A stretch of DNA of 38,043 nucleotides from Betaproteobacteria bacterium HGW-Betaproteobacteria-6 (GCA_002842145.1 PHCF01000014.1:1-38043); one strand, 5' to 3'; shown: positions 1 to 8,653, numbered from the stretch's first letter. Notes: generated from the sequence alone by a model not told the origin. Translations and numbers: made by a program.

Positions 1-1737
1 CAGCGTGCTGACGCCGGTGCGCTTGCCGATGATCTGGTTGATCACGCCGAGGTGGTGGCTGTACTGGCCGGTCATGCCGCAGATCAGGCCGTCGGCGTAA
101 CCGAGCTTGAGCAGCATGGCGCCGATCACCGTCGGCTTGCGCCGCATCGACTCCTTGGCGATGGCCGGGGTGATGCCCTGGCGGGCCATCGCCTTGTGGT
201 AGGCCGTCCAGCATTCACGATAACGCTCGTCGGATTCGGGATTGACGATATCGAAATCGACGCCCGGACGGATACGCAACTTGGCTTTTTCGAGACGGTG
301 CTCGATGACGCCCGGGCGACCGATCAGGATGGGACGGGCGAATTTCTCTTCGATAACCACCTGGGTGGCGCGCAGTACGCGCTCGTCTTCACCTTCGGCG
401 AAAATGATGCGCTTGCCCTTGGCCTGACGGGCTGCCTGGAAGATGGCGCGCATGCCGACGCCGGTGTGATAGACAAACTCGGAGAGCTTGGCGCGATAGG
501 CAGCCCAGTCGGTGATCGGGCGCGTCGCCACGCCGGAATCGATGGCTGCCTGAGCGACCGCCGGGGCGATTTTGACGATCAGGCGCGGATCGAACGGGGT
601 CGGAATCAGATATTCCGGACCGAAGTTGAGGTCGCGGCCAGGGTAGGCCATGGCCACTTCATCGGTAGCTTCGGCTTCAGCCAGCTCAGCGATGGCGCGC
701 ACGGAGGCCAGTTTCATCTCTTCGGTGATGCGGGTAGCGCCGACGTCAAGCGCGCCACGGAAGATGAAGGGGAAGCAGAGGACGTTGTTGACCTGGTTCA
801 CGTAGTCGGAACGGCCGGTGGCGATGATCGCATCCGGGCGAACCTCCTTGACCAGTTCCGGCATGATTTCCGGGGTCGGATTGGCCAGCGCGAAGACCAT
901 GGGCTTGTCGGCCATGCTCTTGACCATGTCCTGCTTGACGACGCCGGCTGCGGAGAGGCCGAGGAAGATATCGGCGCCGACCAGCGCTTCGCCCAGCGTG
1001 CGCTTCTCGGTATTCTGGGCGTAGCGCGCCTTCGTCTCGTCCATGCCACCCGGGCGGCCGACGTAGATGACGCCCTTCGAGTCGCAGATGGTGATGTTCT
1101 CGCGCTTGATGCCAAGATCGCACCACAGGTTGACGCAGGAGATGGCCGCGGCACCGGCGCCGGAAACAACAACCTTGACCTCGTCGATCTTCTTTCCGAC
1201 AACCTTCAGGCCGTTGAGCATGGCGGCACCGGAAATGATCGCGGTACCGTGCTGGTCATCGTGGAAGACCGGAATACTCATCCGTTCCTTGAGCTTCTGC
1301 TCGATGTAGAAGCACTCCGGTGCCTTGATGTCTTCAAGGTTGATGCCGCCGAGCGTCGGCTCGAGCGCGGCGATCATGTCGATCAGCTTGTCGGGGTCGT
1401 TCTCGGCCAGTTCGATGTCGAAAACGTCGATGCCGGCGAATTTCTTGAACAGGCAGCCCTTGCCTTCCATGACCGGCTTGGAAGCCAGCGGGCCGATGTT
1501 GCCAAGGCCGAGCACGGCGGTACCGTTGGTCACGACGCCAACCAGATTGGCGCGCGAGGTGTACCAGGCGGCAGTGGCCGGATCCTCGACGATTGCATCG
1601 CAGGCGGCCGCTACACCCGGAGAGTAGGCCAGCGCGAGATCGCGCTGATTGGTCAGGCCCTTGGTCGGGCGGACGGAAATCTTGCCCGGGGTGGGCCAGC
1701 GATGGTATTCGAGAGCGGCTTCGCGCAGATCCTTTTC
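1..1737 (-). CDS. maeB: NADP-dependent malic enzyme, MaeB type (3' end outside window; start codon damaged)
   Basis: Oxidative decarboxylation of malate to pyruvate. About 579 residues are readable on the minus strand and run off the left edge. Motifs typical of the family include [75 protein letters not shown] and [19 protein letters not shown]. After the malic domain the phosphotransacetylase-like domain begins ([14 protein letters not shown]); roughly its last 170 residues are missing. The N-terminus is odd. The conserved start region [18 protein letters not shown] is preceded in frame by ATG AAT TAG GAA, so an amber codon (1738-1740) separates the only nearby ATG (1744-1746) from the body. 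No ATG or GTG follows within the first 30 codons, so a CTG start (KD-L) behind AGGA is the only alternative I see. It lies about 20 bases after the TonB-receptor stop. Confidence 0.9.
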
Positions 1738-1756
1738 CTAATTCATAATTACGGTG

Positions 1757-3811
1757 TTAAAATCGATGGCTTATCGTCAGGCGCAGGCTTCGCGGCTCGG
1801 CCGGATGAATATGGCGGTCGTCGACAGCCACGCCCTCTGAAGCAAGCCGGGAGTTGTACCAGTATTCGATGTCATTCACCTGACGATCGAAGAGGTTGTA
1901 GACGTCGAGCGCCAGTTGCGTCCGCGGGCTGAATTTGTAACCAAGGCGCAGGTTGGTCAGCGCCGATGCGCCGGAACGCACGGAATTGTCCTCGATCAGT
2001 GGCCGTGGCCCGAAGTAGCGCAGGCGTACGGCACCAAACCAGGGGCCGAGGTGATCGAGGGTCAGCCCGATGTTGGCGGTTGTCGTCACCGCACCCGGGA
2101 TGAAGTCGCCGACCAGCGGGTCGTGGTCGCGGAAGCGGGCATACGACCAGGCAAAATCGGCATCCACCGCCAGCCAGTTGGACAACACGTAGAAATTGGT
2201 CCATTCGACGCCATAGCGGCGCGACGGACGGGACGCTTCCGTCGTCCCGGCGTCGCCGACGAAAAGCAGTTCGGAGGCGGCATCGAGTTGCCACAGGGCG
2301 ACGGTGGACTGCCAACCCGGCACGATCTCCGAACGGAGGCCGAGTTCGTACCCCCTGGTCCGCACCAGCGGCTTTACCGCCGGCACCGGCGTCACGCCAT
2401 CGGCCGGATCGACGCGGATAGTCGTGCCGCGCGCGTCGTTGGAATGAAAGCCGTGACCGTAATTGAGGTAAAGCTCCGTCATGCGCCAGGGGCCGAAGAT
2501 CAGCGACAGTTTGGGCGTCACCATCTGGTCGCCGGCCTTTCCCGAATTTGCCGCCAAATTGCTGTTGACCGTGAAATCGTAGCGGTCGGCGCGCAGGCCT
2601 TGCACGGAGCGGAACCACTCGGTCCAGTGCGTCTCGTTTTTGGCCCACAGGCCGAGGCTGCGTTGCAACACCTTGTCTTCACGCACCGTGCTCAAAGTCT
2701 GGCGAGCGCGGGTCGCATACAGGCCAACAGGGTTGAGGTCATCGATCCGCGCCTGCAGGCCGATACTGTTCTCGACTTCAAAGCCGCTCCAGCGATCGAA
2801 TATCGCGTGCGAGACGGCGAACCCGCCGACTTGCCGACGTTCGGCCTGTTTGAACTGGTCACCCGGCGGACAGCCGGCATTCAGGCAATACTGGAAGTTC
2901 GACCACAGATCGAGGGCCGACTGCAGCCACCAGGCGTTGCCCTTGCTCTGCGCATTTCCCGAGCGCTTCGCCCATTCGGCGGACAGGCTGTAGCGATGCG
3001 TTTCGCCGCCGGTGGTCGGATCGAGTGAACCGAAACGGTCGACGGCGCCCCTGGAGATGGCGCGCTGGGCGATCTGGTCGGTCGAAGTCCACCGGCCCTG
3101 GTAGGCCATACCGGTCAGCGAAAACCCGTCGTTGCGACTGCCCTGGCTGTAGCGCAGAACACCGTTGAGCTTGCGGTAGTGCTCGTCGACCTGCCACGGA
3201 CCGTCGTTGTGGAACAGTTCGAGGCCGTAGAGCAGGCGGCCGCCGGCGAACTCCGGGGAACCGGCGAGCAGGCTTCGCGCGTAGCCGTTCCGGCCGACCG
3301 TCGCCTGGGCCAGCGTACCGTCGATCTGGCGGAAATAATCGATGTGCGCCGCTCCGGCCGACGAGAAATCACCTTCCTCGGCGAAATACGGTCCTTTACG
3401 GAAAGCGATGCGGTCGACCAGCTCGGGAATCAGGAAATTGAGGTCGGTGTAGCCTTGGCCATGGGCGTGCGTCGGCATGTTGACCGGCACGCCGCCGACG
3501 TAGGTTGCAAAGTCGGTGCCGTGGTCGAGGTTGAAGCCGCGCAGGAAATACTGGTTGGCCTTGCCGTCGCCGGCGTGCTGCGTAACGATCAATCCGGGCA
3601 CCATCTCCAGCGTTTCGCCGGGGCGGAGGATAGGCACGGCGGCCAGCCGCTGGCTAGAAACGACGCCTTCGCTGCCCGACGCCGCGATGCCTTCAAGATT
3701 TTCGGCCTTGGCGCGGACTTCGACGGCGGAGAGCTCTGTCGATTCGTGAGCAAAAACGCGCGCCATCGCGACGAGAAAATATGAATTAATTACTTTTTTT
3801 CTTAATCGCAT
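1757..3811 (-). CDS. TonB-dependent outer-membrane receptor, possible nickel receptor
   Basis: A 684-residue protein with the two TonB-receptor parts. The plug domain (about 40-160) has LRGFNLDHGTDF, PTHAHGQGYTDLNF and RIAFRKGPYF. A 22-strand-type barrel follows and ends in the outer-membrane C-terminal phenylalanine (LTISHRF). A short basic and hydrophobic N-terminus ending VFA-H looks like a signal peptide, and LSAVEVRA could be a TonB box. The gene lies 43 bases downstream of a nickel/cobalt permease, near nikR and a hydrogenase kinase. Nickel as substrate is therefore an inference from context, as is metal binding by the His-rich PTHAHG stretch. The ATG at 3811 sits directly after a hairpin plus U-tract with no clear ribosome site, so its start or expression mode is uncertain. 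An extended copy of the 33-bp interspersed motif lies at 2540-2572 (peptide FTVNSNLAAN). Confidence 0.87.
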   Translation of the reverse strand: MRLRKKVINSYFLVAMARVFAHESTELSAVEVRAKAENLEGIAASGSEGVVSSQRLAAVPILRPGETLEMVPGLIVTQHAGDGKANQYFLRGFNLDHGTDFATYVGGVPVNMPTHAHGQGYTDLNFLIPELVDRIAFRKGPYFAEEGDFSSAGAAHIDYFRQIDGTLAQATVGRNGYARSLLAGSPEFAGGRLLYGLELFHNDGPWQVDEHYRKLNGVLRYSQGSRNDGFSLTGMAYQGRWTSTDQIAQRAISRGAVDRFGSLDPTTGGETHRYSLSAEWAKRSGNAQSKGNAWWLQSALDLWSNFQYCLNAGCPPGDQFKQAERRQVGGFAVSHAIFDRWSGFEVENSIGLQARIDDLNPVGLYATRARQTLSTVREDKVLQRSLGLWAKNETHWTEWFRSVQGLRADRYDFTVNSNLAANSGKAGDQMVTPKLSLIFGPWRMTELYLNYGHGFHSNDARGTTIRVDPADGVTPVPAVKPLVRTRGYELGLRSEIVPGWQSTVALWQLDAASELLFVGDAGTTEASRPSRRYGVEWTNFYVLSNWLAVDADFAWSYARFRDHDPLVGDFIPGAVTTTANIGLTLDHLGPWFGAVRLRYFGPRPLIEDNSVRSGASALTNLRLGYKFSPRTQLALDVYNLFDRQVNDIEYWYNSRLASEGVAVDDRHIHPAEPRSLRLTISHRF
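2540..2572 (-). repeat. 33-bp interspersed motif, copy A (divergent)
   Basis: Exact core ACGGTCAAC on the minus strand, 12 bases, then GCAAATTCGGGA. The distal block is only partly like the consensus CCAAAWTTSAAA, so this is the weakest of the ten copies. It is coding, in frame TVN, inside the TonB-dependent receptor. Confidence 0.55.
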
Positions 3812-3816
3812 CGTTT

Positions 3817-3836
3817 AAAAAAGCCGGTTGCCCGGC
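3817..3836 (-). terminator. Rho-independent terminator after the nickel permease
   Basis: On the minus strand GCCGG-GCAA-CCGGC is followed by TTTTTT. It ends the permease transcript 19 bases after that gene's stop and only about 6 bases before the ATG of the TonB receptor. It may therefore act as an attenuator between the two genes. Confidence 0.6.
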
Positions 3837-3854
3837 CCTTCCTTATCTCGGTGA

Positions 3855-4664
3855 CTAAGCCGTTGCCGGTTGGCGCGTCAGCCGCACTGCCGCGACAAAG
3901 CTGAGAGCGATGATCGCCAACAACGTAAAACCGAAGAGTAGTTCCTTGCCTTCGCTCCACGCATCGACGGCCGGCGACAGCATCTTGGCGGCGCCGAAAG
4001 CGGCGACCAGCAGGCTGACGCCGGAAACGACCAGCCCCATGACGCGCGAAGCAACAAGCGCCACCTGATCGGCGCGGGCGATGAGGCGGGCGATCCACAG
4101 GCCGTTGATGCCATCGGTGAGCAGCATGCCGAGCATGAAGAGCAGGGCGAGGACCAGGGCATGCTCCCAGCCGCCGAACTGGGTGGCGGTCAGGGCGAAG
4201 AAGGCCGCTTGCGACAGGGTGTCGAAGGACAGGGCAAACAGGGCGCCGACCAGCGCGATCAGGGCCGGATGCGAAACACGGCGCAGGTTGCCGAGCAGAC
4301 GGCCCTTGAGGCCGACCGGCTGAACGACTTCATGAGGTTCGGCGGCGAGCACGGCGGCCAGATTGAGGCTGCCGAGCGCGACGAGGAAAGCAATGGAGAT
4401 CACGGCGCCCAAGGTGCCAAACCATTCCGGCACCGCCCACTGTCCGGCCAGCGCCGAGACGCCGAGGGCTATCGCCATCACGACGGCGCCGTGACCGAGC
4501 GAAAAAAGGGTGCCGCAGTAGCGCGCCAGACCTGGCCGGGAGCGGGCGTTGTAACGGGTCAGGCCGTCGATGGTGGCCAGATGGTCGGCGTCGAAACCAT
4601 GCTTCATGCCGAGCACGAAGGTCAGGATCAGTAGCGAAAGCCAGTCGGAGGGCAGTGTTTCCAT
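3855..4664 (-). CDS. hoxN: Nickel/cobalt permease, NiCoT (HoxN/HupN/NixA) family
   Basis: A cytoplasmic-membrane permease of 269 residues from the ATG at 4664 (METLPSDWL). An in-frame TTG at 4700 would add 12 residues but lies inside the operator, so I prefer the ATG. The family signature HGFDADHLATID (HX4DH) is in the second helix. Other conserved stretches are LFSLGHGAVV, LSFDTLSQAAFF and LGMLLTDGINGLW, and about eight hydrophobic segments are visible. Known family members take up Ni2+ or Co2+ with high affinity for hydrogenase or urease. In R. eutropha hoxN follows hoxJ, and here too the gene directly follows a HoxJ-like kinase. A NikR-like operator just upstream suggests repression by nickel. 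The symbol rests on family and synteny. Confidence 0.9.
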   Translation of the reverse strand: METLPSDWLSLLILTFVLGMKHGFDADHLATIDGLTRYNARSRPGLARYCGTLFSLGHGAVVMAIALGVSALAGQWAVPEWFGTLGAVISIAFLVALGSLNLAAVLAAEPHEVVQPVGLKGRLLGNLRRVSHPALIALVGALFALSFDTLSQAAFFALTATQFGGWEHALVLALLFMLGMLLTDGINGLWIARLIARADQVALVASRVMGLVVSGVSLLVAAFGAAKMLSPAVDAWSEGKELLFGFTLLAIIALSFVAAVRLTRQPATA

Positions 4665-4671
4665 GGTCCGG

Positions 4672-4698
4672 GTATGAAATTTATAGCTATCTTCATAC
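4672..4698 (-). promoter_or_regulatory. Candidate NikR operator upstream of the nickel permease
   Basis: Perfect inverted repeat GTATGAA-N13-TTCATAC. The half-sites equal the E. coli NikR consensus GTATGA/TCATAC, but the spacer between them is 15 instead of 16. It ends 8 bases before the permease ATG and contains TATAAA as a possible -10. nikR lies 1.4 kb away. Confidence 0.7.
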
Positions 4699-4777
4699 AA
4701 AGACCGTGCCAGATCAATAAGTCATTGTTCGTATTGATTTCCCGCTTTTTCGCCAGCCGATAAAGCCGCCCAACTGG

Positions 4778-6124
4778 TCAGTGACTTTCCACCGGAAGTG
4801 CAAGGACGAATTCCGCCCCACCCCCCGGAATGTTGTGGGCGCTGAGCTTGCCGCCGTGGCGCTCGACGATGCTGTAGCTGATCGACAGGCCGAGCCCGGT
4901 GCCCTGGCCGACCGGCTTGGTGGTGAAGAAGGGCTCGAACAGGCGGCCCAGGTTTTCCTCGGCGATGCCCGGGCCGTTGTCGGCGAAACGCAAGGTCACC
5001 ATGCCGCCTTCGATGCCCCCGGTGACGCTCAGAGTGGGTTCCCGCTGGCTGGCCGTGGCGTCGCAGGCGTTCTGGACGAGGTTCATGATGACCTGCTGGA
5101 GTTGTCCCGACGAACCGGAACATTTCAAATTTGGCGATATTTTCGTGTTGACCGTGAAATTGGCCGCTGCGCTCTGCACGACCCAGCGCACCGAGCGCTC
5201 GACGACTTCGTTGAGGCTGACCAGCTCGGGCGTCGTCTTGTCGACGGCCGAAAAGCGCTTGAGCGCATCGACGATGTCGCGGGTGCGCTCGGCGCCCTCG
5301 ATCATGCCGTCAATGAGGTGCGGCATGTCGGCCAAAATGCGGTCGATGCGCAGTTCCTGGCGCATGGCCTGCAAGGCGCCACTCTCGGCGGCATCGCTGG
5401 CGTGCACCGCGCCGAGATAGCTTTCGAGCCGGCTGGCATAGCGCTTGAGCGAGAGCACGTTGCCGAGCACAAAGCTGATCGGGTTGTTGAGCTCATGCGC
5501 AACACCGGCAACCAGACGACCGAGCGAGACCATCTTTTCGGCGTGCAGCAACTGGCCCTGCGTTCGTTTCAAATCCTCGTGCGCCTGGCGCAAGGCCGAA
5601 TAGGCACGGCGCAGTTCGCCGACCGGCCGGCCGGTGACGACCATGCCCATGAGCTTGCCGGTCTGCGACAAACGCGGCGTGCAGTTCATCGACACCGGCA
5701 CCGTCGAGCCGTCCCCGGCGCGCAGGAAGAACTCGCAATCATGGACGCCTTCGCGACCGTAACGGGCAAAGATGTCGCGTGCCTTGGCCCGCTCGACATC
5801 GTCGGCAAAGAGGTCGAAGACCGGCGTCTTTTCCAGCTCACCGGCCGTCTTGCCCGAGAAGTGCTGGAGCGAGGAATTAACCTCCTCGATGCCGCCGTTG
5901 CGGTCGCAGACGATCAGGATGTCTGACATCGAGGCGAGCACGCTCTCGATGAACTGGTGCGACTCCTCGAGCGCGGCGTTCTTTTCTTCGAGGGCGACTT
6001 CGTATTGCAGGAGGTCGTTGTAGACCTCGTCCATTTTCTGGATGACTTCGATCCACGCCTGCTCGCCGCCCGGCGGCAAGGGCGAATCGGCAGCCAGGTC
6101 AGCGGGCGGGACGATAGTGGACAT
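4778..6124 (-). CDS. hoxJ: PAS-domain sensor histidine kinase, HoxJ/HupT-like
   Basis: A soluble two-component kinase of 448 residues from the ATG at 6124 (MSTIVPPADL). It has an N-terminal helix rich in E, K and L (coiled-coil-like, about 25-60), a PAS domain (about 65-175), a dimerisation/phosphoacceptor helix with VAGVAHELNNPISFVLGN (His about 210) and a HATPase domain. The latter shows the N box (QVIMNLVQNACDA), the G1 box (DNGPGIAE) and the G2 box (GQGTGLGLS). There are no membrane segments. The H-box context NNPISFV is that of HupT/HoxJ, which receives the H2 signal from the regulatory hydrogenase and acts on HoxA/HupR; both partners are encoded at 13.7-17.6 kb. The assignment as HoxJ is inference from motif and neighbourhood. 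The gene overlaps the end of nikR by 26 bases. A 33-bp motif copy codes NFTVNTKISPNLK. Confidence 0.82.
   Translation of the reverse strand: MSTIVPPADLAADSPLPPGGEQAWIEVIQKMDEVYNDLLQYEVALEEKNAALEESHQFIESVLASMSDILIVCDRNGGIEEVNSSLQHFSGKTAGELEKTPVFDLFADDVERAKARDIFARYGREGVHDCEFFLRAGDGSTVPVSMNCTPRLSQTGKLMGMVVTGRPVGELRRAYSALRQAHEDLKRTQGQLLHAEKMVSLGRLVAGVAHELNNPISFVLGNVLSLKRYASRLESYLGAVHASDAAESGALQAMRQELRIDRILADMPHLIDGMIEGAERTRDIVDALKRFSAVDKTTPELVSLNEVVERSVRWVVQSAAANFTVNTKISPNLKCSGSSGQLQQVIMNLVQNACDATASQREPTLSVTGGIEGGMVTLRFADNGPGIAEENLGRLFEPFFTTKPVGQGTGLGLSISYSIVERHGGKLSAHNIPGGGAEFVLALPVESH
5123..5155 (-). repeat. 33-bp interspersed motif, copy B
   Basis: ACGGTCAAC, 12 bases (ACGAAAATATCG), then CCAAATTTGAAA on the minus strand. 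It is coding in the HoxJ-like kinase, translated TVNTKISPNLK. Confidence 0.85.
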
Positions 6125-6563
6125 GGGCTTCGCCGTGTTCGTCGTGGGCGTGATGATGTTCCGCTTCGAGTGCAATGACGTTGAGCTTGCCGTGGCGGAC
6201 ACCGCGTTCGGCCATCAGCGCATCGGCAAATTGCCGGACATCGGCGGTGGCGCCTTTGAGGATGACCGATTCCAGACAGTTGTCGTGATCGAGGTGGCTG
6301 TGCATGGCCGCCACCGTCAGGTCGTGGTGGTCGTGCTGCAGGCCGGTCAGGCGTTCGGCCAGTTCGCGTTCGTGGTGGTTGTACACGTAGGACAGGTTGG
6401 CGACGCAGTGGCCGGAGGGCGTTTCCCGCTGGCGGTCGCTCTCGATGGCGCCGCGGATCAGGTCGCGCACGGCTTCGGAGCGGTTGCTGTAGCCGCGGGC
6501 CGCGATCAGTTGGTCGAATTCCTTGGCCAAAGCCTCATCCAAAGAAATTGTGAAGCGTTCCAT
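6099..6563 (-). CDS. nikR: Nickel-responsive regulator NikR
   Basis: A 154-residue ribbon-helix-helix repressor. The N-terminal DNA-binding part is MERFTISLDEALAKEFDQLI followed by SNRSEAVRDLIR. The C-terminal ACT-like nickel domain carries the ligand set H77, H88, H90 and C96 (MHSHLDHDNCLE), corresponding to E. coli H76/H87/H89/C95. An unusual His-rich tail (HHHAHDEHGEAHVH) may add metal capacity. It controls nickel uptake in known systems; a matching operator stands before the permease at 4672-4698. It overlaps the downstream kinase start by 26 bases, so the two are probably co-transcribed. No clear operator is seen before nikR itself. Confidence 0.95.
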   Translation of the reverse strand: MERFTISLDEALAKEFDQLIAARGYSNRSEAVRDLIRGAIESDRQRETPSGHCVANLSYVYNHHERELAERLTGLQHDHHDLTVAAMHSHLDHDNCLESVILKGATADVRQFADALMAERGVRHGKLNVIALEAEHHHAHDEHGEAHVHYRPAR

Positions 6564-6640
6564 GTTTTTGCTCCGTGCTAAATACGGCCTTAAAACGCGA
6601 TGCTAGGATGGCCTTCACCACATTCTAACGTCTGCCTCCG

Positions 6641-6967
6641 ATGACCGCTGCCCTCGATGCCGAACAGATCCGCGCCGCCCTGCGCAAGGTCGTCGACCCG
6701 GAGGTTGGCGCCAATATTGTCGACCTCGGGCTGATCTACCGGATCGACCTCGACGGCAGCAAACTGCTCATCGAAATGACCATGACCTCGCCGGCCTGCC
6801 CGATGGGCGAGATGATCGTCGATGACGCCTATTCCGAACTCGACCGCATCCTGCCGGCCGAATGCCAGCCGGAAATCCGCCTCGTCTGGGAACCGCCCTG
6901 GGCGCCGTCGATGATGAGCGAGAAATGCCGCCTGAGCCTGGGTTGGAACGAGGCGGATTCCGAATAA
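6641..6967 (+). CDS. DUF59/MIP18-family metal-sulfur cluster assembly protein
   Basis: A small cytosolic protein of 108 residues. The domain covers almost the whole chain: LRKVVDPEVGANIVDLGLIYRI, IEMTMTSPACPMGEMIVDDAY with the conserved cysteine, and a C-terminal VWEPPWAPSMMSEKCR. Family members (SufT, PaaD, MIP18) act in Fe-S cluster assembly or delivery. The stop is directly followed by the ATG of the NnrS-like gene, so the two are co-transcribed. It diverges from nikR across 77 bases. The link to nitrosative or Fe-S damage is inferred from the neighbours. Confidence 0.85.
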   Translation: MTAALDAEQIRAALRKVVDPEVGANIVDLGLIYRIDLDGSKLLIEMTMTSPACPMGEMIVDDAYSELDRILPAECQPEIRLVWEPPWAPSMMSEKCRLSLGWNEADSE

Positions 6968-8035
6968 ATGGCCGACCTGAAACCCGGCGGCCGCTTGCCG
7001 CTGCTCTTTTTCGGCATGCTCTCGCTGCTCGGCGGCGTCATGGCCGGCCTCGGCCGCCTCGGCTGGGATGTGCCGGCCCCGGCCATGCAGGCGGCCGGCG
7101 TCCATGGACCGCTCATGATCGCTGCCTTTTTCGGTACCGTGATCAGCCTCGAACGGGCCGTCGCGGCGGGACGGAACTGGGCCTACCTCGCCCCGCTGGC
7201 CGCCGGCGCCAGCGGCATTGCCCTGCTCGCCGGGGCTCCGTTGCTCCTTGGCCAAGTACTCGGCAGCCTTGGCGCAATCGGCCTGATCGCCGCCAGCGCC
7301 GTTGCCCTGCGCCGTCAGGTCGCCGTTTTTACCCTCATCCTGACCCTGGCTGCCGGTTGCTGGCTGGTCGGCAACCTGCTCTGGCTGGCCACGGGAAACG
7401 TCAGCGCCGCCGTGGCGTGGTGGCTGTTATTTCTGGTCCTGACCATTGCCGGCGAACGCCTCGAACTGACGCGTTTTCTGCCGACGCCGCCGCTCGCTCA
7501 AAAGCTGTTCATCGCCATTGTCGGCGTGCTGCTGCTCGGTGCCACCACCGGACTCGACCGGGTTTTCGCCGCCGGATTGATCGCCCTCGCCATCTGGCTG
7601 CTGCGTTACGACATTGCCCGCCGCAACGTTGCCAGCGAAGGGCTGACCCGTTTCATCGCCGTGTGCCTGCTTTCCGGCTACGCCTGGCTCGCCGCGGCCG
7701 GCCTGCTCGGGCTGGCTGGTGCCTTTGCGCCCGGTCATGAATGGCGCGATGCAGCCTTGCACGCCATCGGCCTCGGCTTTGTTTTTTCGATGGTCTTCGG
7801 CCACGCGCCGATCATTTTCCCGGCCGTCACCCGCATCAGGATTCCCTACCACCCGACCCTTTACCTGCCGCTCGCGCTGCTCCACCTGACCCTGACGATG
7901 CGCGTCTTCGGCGGCCTGGCCGACAATTTCGATCTGCGCCACACCGCCGCCCTGTACAACGGGCTGGTCCTGCTCGTCTTCATTGCAACGCTGGTGACGC
8001 TGGTCCGCAGTAACACCAAACGAGGTGCCCGATGA
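6968..8035 (+). CDS. NnrS-like multipass membrane protein
   Basis: 355 residues, almost entirely hydrophobic with about eleven predicted membrane helices. Histidines sit in helix contexts (AAGVHGPLMIAAFFGTVISLERAVA; DAALHAIGLGFVFSMVFGHAPIIFPAV) that resemble the NnrS family, a haem and copper membrane protein linked to nitric-oxide stress and denitrification. The family call rests on these patterns and is not certain. The ATG follows the DUF59 stop at once. Its own stop overlaps the hemerythrin ATG by four bases, so the three genes form one translational unit. Confidence 0.6.
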   Translation: MADLKPGGRLPLLFFGMLSLLGGVMAGLGRLGWDVPAPAMQAAGVHGPLMIAAFFGTVISLERAVAAGRNWAYLAPLAAGASGIALLAGAPLLLGQVLGSLGAIGLIAASAVALRRQVAVFTLILTLAAGCWLVGNLLWLATGNVSAAVAWWLLFLVLTIAGERLELTRFLPTPPLAQKLFIAIVGVLLLGATTGLDRVFAAGLIALAIWLLRYDIARRNVASEGLTRFIAVCLLSGYAWLAAAGLLGLAGAFAPGHEWRDAALHAIGLGFVFSMVFGHAPIIFPAVTRIRIPYHPTLYLPLALLHLTLTMRVFGGLADNFDLRHTAALYNGLVLLVFIATLVTLVRSNTKRGAR

Positions 8036-8424
8036 AACGCCATGCCGCCCTGCTGCAACTGTCGCGCGAACACCACCACGCCCTCAAGCTGTCGCGACTC
8101 GCCCGCTTTGCCAGCGACGCCAACCACGCACTGGCCATCGCCGAGGCCGCCGAGAAGATCATCGAGGCCTTTCCCGAGGTCCTCGAACCGCATTTCCGGA
8201 GTGAAGAAACCGACCTGCTGCCGGCCCTGGCCGCTGCCGGCGCCATCGAACTGGTCGAACGCACGCTGGCCGAACATGCCGAGTTGCGCGAACTGAACCG
8301 GCGCCTGGTCGAACCGGACAGCGAAATCCTCGCCCGCTTTGCCACCTTGCTCCACGATCATGTTCGCTTCGAGGAACGCGAGGTGTTCGAAACGGCGCAG
8401 CAACTGCTCTACGCGGAGCACTGA
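8032..8424 (+). CDS. Hemerythrin-like (HHE) domain protein
   Basis: 130 residues, a single four-helix HHE domain with the iron-ligand pattern REHHHALKLSRLAR, EPHFRSEETDLL, EHAELRELN and HDHVRFEEREVFE. Such proteins hold a non-haem di-iron centre and bind O2 or NO, or help in Fe-S repair (as in YtfE). The start overlaps the upstream gene (ATGA). With the DUF59 and NnrS-like genes it suggests an iron or NO-stress module. This is an inference from context. Confidence 0.88.
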   Translation: MKRHAALLQLSREHHHALKLSRLARFASDANHALAIAEAAEKIIEAFPEVLEPHFRSEETDLLPALAAAGAIELVERTLAEHAELRELNRRLVEPDSEILARFATLLHDHVRFEEREVFETAQQLLYAEH

Positions 8425-8459
8425 ACGCGCCAAATAGGGGCACAAATTGTCGGGTTTCC

Positions 8460-8492
8460 ACGGTCAACCGGAAAAAACCGCCAAATTTGAAA
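8460..8492 (+). repeat. 33-bp interspersed motif, copy C
   Basis: ACGGTCAAC, CGGAAAAAACCG, CCAAATTTGAAA on the plus strand. It is intergenic, 36 bases after the hemerythrin stop, and preceded by TTTCC. It is one of the best matches to the consensus. The rest of the 229-base gap to the AAA+ gene holds nothing else I recognise. Confidence 0.85.
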
Positions 8493-8653
8493 CCGCACCC
8501 TGGCTTCTGGCCACAGCCGCAAACGCCCTTCCATCAAGGGTTTTCGCACCAGTTTTCGGTCCGCCGCACGGAACCGGGAACGGGATATGCTTGACTAAAG
8601 CTGTAGCACGCTGGATCCGTTAACCGGTCTAAGAGCGCATGGAGGTAGTCATC

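Noticed and set aside
52..1932. Long plus-strand open frame of 626 codons
   Set aside because: It is the antisense shadow of maeB, whose minus-strand product has clear malic-enzyme motifs; the frame is open because of GC-rich third positions.
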